Assembly: GCA_047936785.1 (NCBI GenBank)
Contig: CP176394.1
DNA: 64,000 bases
Reading direction: 5' to 3' (one strand)
Source of the DNA: Acidaminobacterium chupaoyuni
GTDB lineage: Bacteria > Bacillota > Clostridia > Oscillospirales > Butyricicoccaceae
The number at the start of each line of letters is the position of its first letter. The first letter of the stretch is position 1. The notes beneath the pieces are model-generated. The model was not told the DNA's origin, made no database searches, and worked only from the letters and a program-made list of their open reading frames with translations. The position numbers and the translations under genes are program-made. Shown in pieces: positions 33,143 to 42,613 of the stretch.

Positions 33143-35239
33143 ATGAAACAAAAATGGAAAAAAGCGCTTGAAATATTGCGCGGCAGGCAGGGTTCCAGCA
33201 TCGTGCTGGTGATCGTTGCCATGCTGTTCGTTTCCATTTTGGGCGCGACGCTGCTTTATATGTCTTACACCGGCTTTATGGTGAAGGTGACACAGCGCCG
33301 GGGCGAAGAAAGCTTCTATGACGCATCCGACGCCATGAAAGAGGTGGAAGCCGGCATCCAGCAGGTGGTCACGGAATCCATCGCTTCGGCTTATAACAAA
33401 GTGCTGGTGCGCTATAGCGACCCCGATTTTGCCACCAATATGACCGACAGGTTTCAGGAACAGTTCCGCCAGGAAGTTTGGGGCTGGAAAAGCGCCGAGC
33501 AGGCACTTTTCACCTGGACAGGCTCTTCTTATCAATATCAGACCGCGGTGATGAAGGCGTTTCTCACCCATCCCGAGGGCGTGACCCTTGCCGCGGCAGA
33601 GGGAAAAAACCCCACCGCCGTTTATGACGCGGCGCATAAGCAGATCGTCATTCAAAATGTGAAAGTCACCTGCGACAACGCGAAAAGCGGCTTTGTGGGC
33701 ACAGTGACCACCGATCTGACCATCGATATGCCCGATTTCTATTATGTGCTGTCGGAATATAATATTTCGGGCCTGCCCGAATTCGCCGTGGTGGCCAAAA
33801 AAGAACTCAAACAGGTGCGGGGCAACAGCCTGCTCAGCATCCAGGGCAGCGCTTATGCGGGCAGCATGAACATCGATGCCACCGGCAGTTCGCTGACCGT
33901 CACGGGCGGCAGCCTGATCTGCGGCGGGAATATGACCGTGAAAGGCGAAGGCTTTTCGGGCAGAAGCCGTATGACCGTGACCGACAGCGCCGCCATTTGG
34001 GCGAACCGCGTCAATGTGCTCACGGGGGGCAGCGTGGCTTTCGGCGGCAGCACTTATCTGGCCGATGACCTGGCGCTGGAAGGCAGCGGCAGCGCGGCCG
34101 TTTTGGGCGGCCAATATTACGGCTTCGGCGCCGACCTGGTGCATCCCGAAAAAAGCAGCGCCATTTTGGTCAACGGCCGCAACACAAAGCTCGATCTGAC
34201 CGGCATCGATAAAATGATGCTGGCGGGGCAAAGCTTCGTCAACGGGCAAAACGGCGTGCTCAACAGCGATGTGATGATGGGGCAATCGATGGCCGTTAAA
34301 AGCGATCAGCGGGCCTATCTGATCCCCACGGAATATCTGATCGGCGAAACGCGCAACCCGGTGGTGCAAAGCGTTTCTCAGCCAAGCCCTTCCCCCGCCA
34401 TCGACAGCGCCAAACAGCTTTGGAGCATCGGCGGAGAAAAGAAAACGCTGGCAAGCTATGGCGTTGCCATGAAGCCCGTGATCGTTGGGCTGGGCAGCGG
34501 CCAGAAAGCCACTTATTTCTTCATGCAGTTCGACACGCTGCAAAACGCCAACGCTTATTTCAAAGATTATTTCACGGTGAATAAAGATAAGATCACCGAA
34601 TATCTCAGCCTCTATACCACCCTCAATTCCACGGTGGGCACCATGCAGACCAGCGGCTATTCGCTGACCAAAAACGATCAGGGCAGCTATGAGCTGCGCA
34701 GCGCCGTGGCGCGCGACAGCATCATCACCCCCGCTTCACAGCTGGAGACCATGTATCAACAGCTGAAGAAGACCCTGACCTCCACCCCCGAAGCCACCAC
34801 CGCCGACAACCCCTATGATTATATCGTCAACGAAGAAAAGATCAAAACCGTTCTGCCGGTGGAAGGCCAGAAGCTGGAATTCACCGATGGCAGCGGCGAT
34901 GTGGTGGCGCTGATCGTTCGCGGCAATTATACCATCGACAGTGAAACGCCCGCTAAAGTGCAGCTGATCCTCGCCACAGGCGATGTGGATGTGGAGCGGG
35001 ATTTCAGCGGCCTCATCGTTTCGGGCGGCGTGATCGATATGAATCAATCCGTGCATGCCAGCGAGCGCGAAGTGGTTTCGGCGTTTGCTTCCGCCGCCAC
35101 CCATGGCGGCACCGATTACCGGTTCAGCGAATTTCTGAATGTGGGCGTGGAAGACACCACCGACGCCGTGGGCGGCAAAGACACTTATAACTGGAAACTG
35201 GGCGAACTGGTGCGTTATAAGAACTGGACACAAAAATAA
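33143..35239 (+). CDS. PilX/GspK-like minor pilin with beta-solenoid-like domain
   Basis: The 698-residue protein has a prepilin-like N terminus (RGRQGSSIVLVIVAMLFVSI) in which the residue at mature position 5 is not Glu. This absence is characteristic of GspK, the tip pseudopilin, and unlike the other pilins here. The extracellular part has a run of short repeating strands (about 250-385) with Gly/Ser/Thr turns that look like a beta-solenoid. A second similar patch lies at about 600-650. AAAAAGGGG precedes ATG 33143; an upstream in-frame ATG at 33017 lies inside the previous gene and is not credible. Confidence 0.75.
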   Translation: MKQKWKKALEILRGRQGSSIVLVIVAMLFVSILGATLLYMSYTGFMVKVTQRRGEESFYDASDAMKEVEAGIQQVVTESIASAYNKVLVRYSDPDFATNMTDRFQEQFRQEVWGWKSAEQALFTWTGSSYQYQTAVMKAFLTHPEGVTLAAAEGKNPTAVYDAAHKQIVIQNVKVTCDNAKSGFVGTVTTDLTIDMPDFYYVLSEYNISGLPEFAVVAKKELKQVRGNSLLSIQGSAYAGSMNIDATGSSLTVTGGSLICGGNMTVKGEGFSGRSRMTVTDSAAIWANRVNVLTGGSVAFGGSTYLADDLALEGSGSAAVLGGQYYGFGADLVHPEKSSAILVNGRNTKLDLTGIDKMMLAGQSFVNGQNGVLNSDVMMGQSMAVKSDQRAYLIPTEYLIGETRNPVVQSVSQPSPSPAIDSAKQLWSIGGEKKTLASYGVAMKPVIVGLGSGQKATYFFMQFDTLQNANAYFKDYFTVNKDKITEYLSLYTTLNSTVGTMQTSGYSLTKNDQGSYELRSAVARDSIITPASQLETMYQQLKKTLTSTPEATTADNPYDYIVNEEKIKTVLPVEGQKLEFTDGSGDVVALIVRGNYTIDSETPAKVQLILATGDVDVERDFSGLIVSGGVIDMNQSVHASEREVVSAFASAATHGGTDYRFSEFLNVGVEDTTDAVGGKDTYNWKLGELVRYKNWTQK

Positions 35240-35259
35240 CGAAAGGAGGGGCGGGCGCC

Positions 35260-35757
35260 TTGAAACATAAAAAAGGATTCACTTTGGTGGAACTGATCGT
35301 TGTGATCGCCATTTTGGGCATTCTGGCGGCCAGCACCTCTGTTTCGATCTCATTGATCTCGGGGCGCAAGGCCCGGCAGGCGGCGCATACCATCGATTCG
35401 CTGCTTTCCCAATGCCGCGTCAGCACCCTCAGCGGCGCGAAAAACCCTTATTTGAGCATCACCGAAACAGACGGGAAATATTATGCCGTTTATTATGAAA
35501 ACGGCGTAAAGCGCGAAGAAGAAGAGCTGGGCGGCCAGCAGCTGGCCTGCGCTTTTCTGGCCGGCGCCGCGGAATATCAGATCAGCGATTCCCAGCCGCT
35601 CTGCTTGGCTTTCGACCGCAAAACGGGGGCTTTTCTGCCCCTCAAAAACACCCCCGGCTTCACCTGGAGCGGTGAAGAGACCTGCCGGGCGGTGATGGTG
35701 CAAAAATATACTATCGCTTTGACACCCTCTACGGGCTATCATCGCATCGAAGAATAG
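35260..35757 (+). CDS. Pseudopilin, GspH/FimT-like
   Basis: The 165-residue prepilin has the site KHKKG/FTLVELIVVIAILGI and Glu at mature position 5, followed by a small soluble domain with KYYAVYYENGVKREEEE. Size and position among minor pilins fit GspH/FimT. The start is TTG 35260, supported by AAAGGAGGGG ten bases upstream. It lies 20 bases after the GspK-like gene. Confidence 0.88.
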   Translation: MKHKKGFTLVELIVVIAILGILAASTSVSISLISGRKARQAAHTIDSLLSQCRVSTLSGAKNPYLSITETDGKYYAVYYENGVKREEEELGGQQLACAFLAGAAEYQISDSQPLCLAFDRKTGAFLPLKNTPGFTWSGEETCRAVMVQKYTIALTPSTGYHRIEE

Positions 35758-35768
35758 GGGGAAGCGGC

Positions 35769-36335
35769 ATGAAGCGAATGAAAAACAATCGCGGTGGTTT
35801 CACCCTGGTGGAACTGATCGTGACCATCGCCATTATGGGGCTGGTGGCCATCGCGGTGACGGGGTTCATGGTCACCGGCGCAAAAAGCTACAGCACGGTC
35901 AGCTATACCCTGCGCCTGCAAATGGAATCGCAGTTGGCCATGACCCAGATGAAAGAGCAGATCGTCGATTGCAACGGCGGCATCTGCTGGGAACCCGACC
36001 GGAACGCTTTGACCGTTATCCACGAGCAAGAAGACGGCACACGCCGTCAGCGCATTTTTCGATATGACAGTGTGGATCAATGCATTTATTACGGCGAGGG
36101 AGATGAAAGCCTGACAGCCGATCAGGCGCAGGATCTTTTGGCAGAACATGTGACCCAGCTGGAAGTGAGCTTTGCCGGCGACACGGCGAAAGGCCATGTG
36201 AAATCTGCCGCCATCACCCTCACCATGAAACGCGGTCAGAAAGAATATCGGGGGAATCAGGTGATCGCGCTGAGAAATAAACCCCTGACAGCGGCCACGG
36301 CCGAAGAACTGAAACAGGCTCTGGCGGCGAAATGA
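35769..36335 (+). CDS. Minor pilin/pseudopilin, PilW/GspJ-like
   Basis: The 188-residue prepilin has the cleavage site NNRGG/FTLVELIVTIAIMGL with Glu at mature position 5, and a soluble domain with a strand-rich middle (RRQRIFRYDSVDQCIYYGEG). It begins 11 bases after the previous gene with a short GGGGGAAG site, and its stop is overlapped by an ATG of the DUF5057 frame. With its neighbours it probably makes the pilus tip complex. Confidence 0.87.
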   Translation: MKRMKNNRGGFTLVELIVTIAIMGLVAIAVTGFMVTGAKSYSTVSYTLRLQMESQLAMTQMKEQIVDCNGGICWEPDRNALTVIHEQEDGTRRQRIFRYDSVDQCIYYGEGDESLTADQAQDLLAEHVTQLEVSFAGDTAKGHVKSAAITLTMKRGQKEYRGNQVIALRNKPLTAATAEELKQALAAK

Positions 36336-36358
36336 TCCGGAAAGGAACGGCGATAAGC

Positions 36359-39300
36359 ATGAAAAAACAGAAAGGCATCGGGAAAAAGACCACCCGCACC
36401 GCGGCGCTTTTTTTGGCGGTGCTGATGTTTATGACCACACTGATGGGTTCGGATGTGGTGCTGGCCTATAAATCATTGGATCACATCGAAAGCATCAAAC
36501 AGGAAAAAACAACATCCGGTCTGCCTTTCACCATTGTAGAGATCGTGCCCTACGGCGCGAAAAACGGCATGGGCTATGGCAGCATGGGCTATTATATCAA
36601 AGATCAGGAACCCACCGCCGCATGGCGCAGCGCGGCCGCTGCGCTGACAGGGGCGCAGGCCCGCGCCGATTATGCAAACGGCGTGTTTCAAAAACTGCGC
36701 GGCCTGGGCCTTTTGGGCGATGCCGGCACAACGCCCCTGCAAAGCGCGGGCGATTACCGCGAGCAGATGCCTTGGGAAACCCCTGTGCAAAACGCGCAGA
36801 CTTTGAACCTCGTGGATGGCGGCGGCGCAAAGCGCGAAGAAGAAACGCAGCTTCATGCCAAATTCACTTATCAGGGCAAGAACCAGGGCGTTTTCGATCA
36901 GAACAGCGACCCCACGCTGGCCGTGGATGAAAACGGCCAGGGCCTGGGCACGGCAAACCAGAGCATCCAATATTTTTCTTATGAAACCGCCACACAGAAC
37001 GGGCTTTATTATTACGCGCCCACTTTCGCAAAGCTGGATCTTGACAACCACAGCCCTTCCGATTATAAAGGGCAGGCCATGTATCTGCTTTCACCCGTGG
37101 ATGCGCAGCAGCCCGACGGCCCCAAAAAATATCAATATGTGGGCATTTTGGGCAAAGACCTGACGCTGGATCTTTCGCAGACCTATTACCGCGTGGAAAC
37201 CACGGGGCGGCCCTATGACCAGCGTTCGGATACCGCCTGCTACAGCGCGCAGGCCGATGGCTTTGAAGAAGTGGCGAACGGCTATTTCGCCATGAAGGCC
37301 AACAGCTATGTTTACGCGGGGCAGGGGCAGGGCGATTATTCCATGACCCTCAGCGAAAGCGAACCCGCCATGCCCGTGCGCTACAGCAGCGTGCAGATCT
37401 CGGGCGGTTATACCAACGCCCAGTGGTTCCTTGGCAAGGTGTTCGACCAGGCAGACACCCCTGTAAAAGTGAAAGTGTTTTCGCTGACCCCCGCCGAGGT
37501 CACCGATAATATGCTGCAAAACGCCGATATGCTGGTGGTTTCGGCGGGCTATGATTGGGAAAACGGCGGCGCCGAGATGATGAAAGGCTATGAGCAGAAT
37601 TTACTCAGCGCCGATCAGGCCAACCTGATCGTGCAGGCGGCGGCGGATAAACGCCCTGTGCTGATCGATGCCCGCCTGCAAAACAGCAATCAGGCGGTGA
37701 TGTCGCAGCTGGCCCAGACCCTGGGCGGCGGAAAAACTCAGAGCCTTATCGATGACAGCGTTTATTCTTTCTGGCCCGATGCCCAGCGGCAGCAGCTGGC
37801 CACCGCCCAGTTCGGCCTGCCTTTCGCCAGCAGCCTCTGGAGCACCGAAGGCACCCCTTACTATGCGGTGATGAAAGAGATCGAATATGAAAACTTCCTG
37901 CGCACAAGGGCGCAGATGACGGCCGATGAAAAGCTGCCGGAAGAAGTGACCATGGCGGGCTGCCTTCGCTATATCATCAACTTCAAAGGCCAGCGCGTAG
38001 AAAACGCCAAAACAGAGATCCGCGTTTTAGAGATCGAGCCGCAGACACAGGGCAGCGAACTGAAAGGCAATGAAAGCAAGGTTCTGGAATGGCTGCCTTC
38101 CGATAGCGGGCTTACCGCGGCGAATATCCATGTCACCGTGATGTCAACGGCGGAATTCATCGCCAAGATCGAAGATATCAACGAACAATATGACATGGTC
38201 TATCTGGGCGCCAGCACAAGCGGCTTCAATACCGAAACCGAAAACGGCAAACCGGTGGCCGTTTATAACGATCCTTCCATGCGCGGTCTGCTTTATTCCA
38301 ACATCGGCGACCGCTATTACAGCAACCTGAAGCTCAGCGGGCTGGTGGATGCCGATTATTCCGGCAGCAGCTGGTTCACCATCCCCAGCTTTTATAACGG
38401 CGCGACCACACGGGATTTTTCGGCGGCGCGCATCAATTCGGCCGTTTCGGAATATCGCTTTTCGGGCAATGATATCACCGACCGCAAAAAACAGGAACTG
38501 CAAAACTTTGCAAACTCCGGCTTCCCCATCATCCTGTCGGATGATCTGGTGCGGCCCGGCCAGCCCGAACGCAAAGAAACCACGCTTTCCGTCACCATCA
38601 CGGGCAGCATTCAAAGCGGCATTCTGAACCTCTCGGCTCAGGCTTCCACAGAACCTGCGCTGGCGGGCACCATCAGCTATCAGTGGTATCTCGGAAACTC
38701 GCCGATCAGCGGCGCCACAAGCCAGACTTACCGCGCTTATGCCACAGCTACAGGCGTTTATACCTGCAAGGCAACGCTTGAGGTAGATGCAGGCTATGTG
38801 GCCACCAGCAACCGTGTTACGGTGATCCAACAGGGCAGCAATGTGGAAATCAGCGACACCACCTACAGTTGGGCCAATCAATATCCCTTCCGCGTCAGCG
38901 GCACCACGGATTGGTGGGACAGCACGAAATATACGGTAAGCTATGATAACATCTGGAGCACCACCCCCGCTTATCAGTGGGAGCAACTCAAGGGGAATGC
39001 GTGGAAGACCGTAAAAAACGCGACCGGCGCTGAACTTACGGTGGGTGATAATGGCGGAACTTATCGCTGCCGCGTGACAGTGGGCGGAAAAACCTATTAT
39101 ACACAGGCAATAACCCGGCAATCGGGTTTTTGGGGGTGGAGTCACCCCACACGAGATGTGACAGACACCACAAAATATGCCTTTTCGGTTTCACAGGTCG
39201 CCAGCGGAGGCAGCGTGACACTGACAGCAAAAATGACCCCCGAGGCAAACTACAGCTATTATTTTTATGACTACAGTAATTCAGAGTGGCAGACAGGATC

Positions 39301-41581
39301 TTCTCAGCCGGTGATCAGCACAGACGCTACTTATTATTATTGGCAGGTCTTCGATCAAAGCGGTAATCGTATCTTGTATTACAGTGTAACCGGCAAGGCA
39401 GCCACAAGCTATGCCGCCCAGGTGGGCACAAGCCGCGTGGAAGACGCGGTGATCCCCCGGCGCGAGCCTACCGATTACGCGGTGGACCCCGATCGCATCG
39501 ACAGCAGTTCTGTGCTGTATGAAACCATGACGGGCATTTTGCCCCAGATCAATGTGATGCCCGCCGCCGAAGCCAAGGCGCAGAAAAACACGGTTCTGAA
39601 ATATCTGAACCTTTCGAAGCCTTCGCTGGTGATGACGAACAAACCCGCGGAATATACGGGAGATTCGCAGCTGAGCGCCAGCCTGGTAGATCGCCAGACG
39701 CTGTCTTTCGGCTTCCGGATCGAGAACCCCACCGACAGCACCCCCTCTTCCACCCGCTATACCTGCCATCTTTATATCGATTTGAACGCCGACGGCCGTT
39801 ATGCGGCCAGTGAAGAACTCACCGACCTTCTGATCCGCGATGAAACGGCGGGCAAAAAGATCACCCCCAGTGAGCTGAGGGATAAAACGGCCTATTCCAT
39901 CACCCGCGTGCTGCCCGATAATTTCGCGGGCATCATCCCGTGGAAAGTGGAAGTGGTGAAGGTCGGTTCAGATCAGATCCATGCTTCGCAGAAGGGTTAT
40001 ACTTATATCAAACCGCCCAAAGCCACAGAACTGAAAATTTTGCAGATCACCTATGGCGACTTTACACTCGAAGGCAACACGAAATATCATGGCCTGTTCG
40101 ATTCGCTGCGCAGCAAGGGGATCTATGATATCAAAGTCACCACACAACCCATTAAGCACTTCGATTCCATGTCGAAAGCCGCGGTGGATGCCGAATTCAG
40201 CCAATACAACATGCTGATTTTGGGCTTTGGCGATGGCTATGGCTATGGCCAGTCGTGGGGCGGGCTTTCGCTGAACGCTTCCAATGCCGTGGTAGATTAT
40301 ATCGACAGCGGCAAAGCGGTTTTGTTCACCCACGATAACACTTCTTATGTCAACCTGCCTGTGCGCAATTATCAAACCACCACAGGAAACAGCAATATCT
40401 ATGGCGGCCAGTGGCACTGGGGCTATTATTTCAACTCGGTCATCCGCGACGCGGTGGGCCTTGATCGCTATGGCGTGACGAACCGCCAATATGGCATCAC
40501 CGCCTATTCGCCGCTGCCCCAGAAAGGCGGCCTTGTGGCGGGCGGCTACAGCGGCTTCAACAGCACAACGGCCCAAACCTTGAAAGATGCGGGCTACAGC
40601 ATCGCCTATCAGCCGAAAACCGAGAAGGCCGGCACGCTCTATTCCACCCAAGGCTTCACCTCGCTGACCATGCTGCGTTTTTCGAACGCAAAAAACCAGA
40701 AGACCATGAACAGCGGCATCAGCGTGAACACAAACGGCGACGGCAACCTTGTTGAAAGCGCTTATGCAACAACAACGGTTTCCCAGACCAATCAGGGCCA
40801 GATCACCACATTCCCCTATAACCTGAATCAGACAAGAATGTCGGTGGCATCCACCCATGAACAATATTATCAGCTGAACATGAATTCAGATGACACTGTG
40901 GTGTGGTATTGCCTTGCGGGCGGCACCTATGACAAAATGAAAAACGATGCCGTCAACGGATATTATATCTATAACAAAGGCAATGTCACCTATTCGGGCG
41001 CCGGCCATAGCCCCGGCGATGTGACCGATGCCGAAGCCCAGCTGTTCGTGAACACCATGATCGCCGCTTACCGCGCCGGCGCGGAAGCCGCCAAGGTGGA
41101 ATTCAAATCGCAATCGGGCAACACCATCAACGCCAGCTATTTCCCCGCGGAATATAAGAGCACAGACACCTTTGCGGGAACCATTCTGGCGGGTGATGAC
41201 CTCAAATCGGAAGAACGCGCGGTTTCTTTCGTCATCACAGACCCGAACCTTTCTTCAAGCAAATCGGTTTCGGTGAAATTCTATTATGAAAACGCTTATG
41301 ACGAAGCGGTTGCGCTTTCTGACAAATTCACCACCAACGCCAGCGAAGTGAAGAATTTTCAGCTTTATCTGGCCGATGGAACACCGGTGGAAAACCGCAA
41401 TTTGAGCAGTAACACCGTTTATAAGATCTATCTGCCGCAATCGGTGCTGGATGCCTTCGGTGAATCGGAAAAGGGAACCATGAACTTCTATGTTCAGGTG
41501 AACACCGCCATCGGCACAAAAACCTATAGCGGCTATGCGGCCATGGAACTGAGAAAACTGGGGCTTCTGCCGCTGAAATAA
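36359..41581 (+). CDS. Very large secreted DUF5057-type protein with inserted Ig-like domains
   Basis: The protein of about 1,740 residues has a signal peptide (TRTAALFLAVLMFMTTLMGS) and an exported body of alternating alpha/beta regions resembling DUF5057 proteins found beside pilus genes in Clostridia. Segments such as LKILQITYGDFTLEGNTKYH and NMLILGFGDGYGYG look like glutamine-amidotransferase-type folds. Residues about 740-1018 are Ig-like repeats (ISYQWYLGNSPISGATSQTY, later another YQWEQ unit) set into a loop of the main fold. No LPXTG, SLH or C-terminal membrane anchor is seen. As last gene of the pilus operon it may be a pilus-linked adhesin. ATG 36332 overlapping the previous stop is an alternative start. 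Confidence 0.75.
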   Translation: MKKQKGIGKKTTRTAALFLAVLMFMTTLMGSDVVLAYKSLDHIESIKQEKTTSGLPFTIVEIVPYGAKNGMGYGSMGYYIKDQEPTAAWRSAAAALTGAQARADYANGVFQKLRGLGLLGDAGTTPLQSAGDYREQMPWETPVQNAQTLNLVDGGGAKREEETQLHAKFTYQGKNQGVFDQNSDPTLAVDENGQGLGTANQSIQYFSYETATQNGLYYYAPTFAKLDLDNHSPSDYKGQAMYLLSPVDAQQPDGPKKYQYVGILGKDLTLDLSQTYYRVETTGRPYDQRSDTACYSAQADGFEEVANGYFAMKANSYVYAGQGQGDYSMTLSESEPAMPVRYSSVQISGGYTNAQWFLGKVFDQADTPVKVKVFSLTPAEVTDNMLQNADMLVVSAGYDWENGGAEMMKGYEQNLLSADQANLIVQAAADKRPVLIDARLQNSNQAVMSQLAQTLGGGKTQSLIDDSVYSFWPDAQRQQLATAQFGLPFASSLWSTEGTPYYAVMKEIEYENFLRTRAQMTADEKLPEEVTMAGCLRYIINFKGQRVENAKTEIRVLEIEPQTQGSELKGNESKVLEWLPSDSGLTAANIHVTVMSTAEFIAKIEDINEQYDMVYLGASTSGFNTETENGKPVAVYNDPSMRGLLYSNIGDRYYSNLKLSGLVDADYSGSSWFTIPSFYNGATTRDFSAARINSAVSEYRFSGNDITDRKKQELQNFANSGFPIILSDDLVRPGQPERKETTLSVTITGSIQSGILNLSAQASTEPALAGTISYQWYLGNSPISGATSQTYRAYATATGVYTCKATLEVDAGYVATSNRVTVIQQGSNVEISDTTYSWANQYPFRVSGTTDWWDSTKYTVSYDNIWSTTPAYQWEQLKGNAWKTVKNATGAELTVGDNGGTYRCRVTVGGKTYYTQAITRQSGFWGWSHPTRDVTDTTKYAFSVSQVASGGSVTLTAKMTPEANYSYYFYDYSNSEWQTGSSQPVISTDATYYYWQVFDQSGNRILYYSVTGKAATSYAAQVGTSRVEDAVIPRREPTDYAVDPDRIDSSSVLYETMTGILPQINVMPAAEAKAQKNTVLKYLNLSKPSLVMTNKPAEYTGDSQLSASLVDRQTLSFGFRIENPTDSTPSSTRYTCHLYIDLNADGRYAASEELTDLLIRDETAGKKITPSELRDKTAYSITRVLPDNFAGIIPWKVEVVKVGSDQIHASQKGYTYIKPPKATELKILQITYGDFTLEGNTKYHGLFDSLRSKGIYDIKVTTQPIKHFDSMSKAAVDAEFSQYNMLILGFGDGYGYGQSWGGLSLNASNAVVDYIDSGKAVLFTHDNTSYVNLPVRNYQTTTGNSNIYGGQWHWGYYFNSVIRDAVGLDRYGVTNRQYGITAYSPLPQKGGLVAGGYSGFNSTTAQTLKDAGYSIAYQPKTEKAGTLYSTQGFTSLTMLRFSNAKNQKTMNSGISVNTNGDGNLVESAYATTTVSQTNQGQITTFPYNLNQTRMSVASTHEQYYQLNMNSDDTVVWYCLAGGTYDKMKNDAVNGYYIYNKGNVTYSGAGHSPGDVTDAEAQLFVNTMIAAYRAGAEAAKVEFKSQSGNTINASYFPAEYKSTDTFAGTILAGDDLKSEERAVSFVITDPNLSSSKSVSVKFYYENAYDEAVALSDKFTTNASEVKNFQLYLADGTPVENRNLSSNTVYKIYLPQSVLDAFGESEKGTMNFYVQVNTAIGTKTYSGYAAMELRKLGLLPLK

Positions 41582-41607
41582 CCGCAAAAAACCAACGCAA
41601 AATAAAG

Positions 41608-41645
41608 AAAACGCCCTTTTTCCATCGTGAAAAAGGGCGTTTTTT
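41608..41645 (+). terminator. Terminator of the type IV pilus operon
   Basis: A 14-bp stem (AAAACGCCCTTTTT, 41608-41621, with 41630-41643) and T tract lie 27 bases after the DUF5057 stop. Confidence 0.92.
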
Positions 41646-41746
41646 CTGCATAACGGAAACACTCGCTATTTTCGGAAATATCTGTTATACTAAAGGCAAT
41701 TCTTTCACACACAGAGGCCCAGAAAAATCATTAGGAGGAATTTGGA

Positions 41747-42301
41747 ATGGAAATCGTTTTGATCGTTCTTTTGGCGCTGGTCGTTTTGGTCGTGCTTTGG
41801 GTGATGTCTACCCAGCGGAATCTGGTGAGACTGGATGAAAACATCAATAACGCCATGAGCCAGATCGGCGTGCAGTTATCCTCGCGTTTTGATGCGCTGA
41901 CGGCGCTTTTAGATCTCACAAAGGGCTATGCCGCCCATGAAAGTGAAACCCTGCTTCAGACGATCCGCGCCCGCCGCAGCGTCATCACCGAAAAATCGAC
42001 CCCTGATGAAGTGACGGCGCAGGAAAACATCATCACCGAAGCCCTGGGGCGCATTTCGATGGTTTCTGAAAGCTACCCCGAACTGAAAGCCAACGAAAGC
42101 TATCAGAAGACCATGGATTCGGTGAACCAATATGAAAACATGGTGCGCGCCAGCCGCCTGATCTATAACGACAGCGTGACAAAGCTCAACCGCGCCACCA
42201 GAATGTTCCCCACCTCGCTGGTGGCGGGCATGCTGGGCTTTAGCCAGCGCCAATATCTGCAGGCCGACCAGAACAAAAGCGATATGCCCAGCATGAAATA
42301 A
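41747..42301 (+). CDS. lemA: LemA family membrane protein
   Basis: The 184-residue protein has one N-terminal membrane helix (IVLIVLLALVVLVVLWVM), then the LemA helical domain: RNLVRLDENINNAMSQIGVQ, a RFDALTALLDLTKGYAAHE segment and the late NDSVTKLNRATRMFPTSLVA motif. LemA proteins form a helical bundle outside or on the membrane; their function is poorly known. TAGGAGGAA precedes the ATG. A TATACT -10-like element lies about 60 bases upstream and a terminator follows, so it is a single-gene unit. Confidence 0.95.
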   Translation: MEIVLIVLLALVVLVVLWVMSTQRNLVRLDENINNAMSQIGVQLSSRFDALTALLDLTKGYAAHESETLLQTIRARRSVITEKSTPDEVTAQENIITEALGRISMVSESYPELKANESYQKTMDSVNQYENMVRASRLIYNDSVTKLNRATRMFPTSLVAGMLGFSQRQYLQADQNKSDMPSMK

Positions 42302-42314
42302 AAGCCGGCTTTTC

Positions 42315-42350
42315 AAAGGGCCTGCCGCAAAATCGCGGCAGGCCCTTTTG
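42315..42350 (+). terminator. Terminator after lemA
   Basis: A perfect 14-bp stem (AAAGGGCCTGCCGC, 42315-42328, with 42335-42348) and TTTT. It starts 14 bases after the lemA stop. Confidence 0.9.
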
Positions 42351-42549
42351 CTTTGCCCCGAGAAGCGGCGGATATTTTGAAATTTGATAAATCGGCGGTG
42401 ATCCATCGGGAATGTCAATGAACTTAACAAAATGGATAAATTTTTATAAGGGATAAAAAGAAAATGCGGCAAACAAATAAAATTCAGAAAAACTTGCGGA
42501 AAATGCAGCTGCAAATCAAAAAAGAAGCTGATTATTAAAAAATGAGCGG

Positions 42550-42578
42550 TTGACAAAGCGTGAAAAATGATAAATACT
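42550..42578 (+). promoter_or_regulatory. Sigma-A promoter of the MalY/PatB-type gene
   Basis: Perfect TTGACA (42550-42555), a 17-base spacer and AATACT (42573-42578), 36 bases before the ATG. The 200 bases before it are AT-rich without a recognised element. Confidence 0.7.
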
Positions 42579-42613
42579 GTAACTGAACAAAATTTTGAAG
42601 GAGGCTCCCCGAA

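Noticed and set aside
33083..34543. 486-codon open frame on the minus strand
   Set aside because: It lies opposite the GspK-like gene, is rich in His, Gly and Ala without any domain, and reflects the GC-biased third positions of the real gene.
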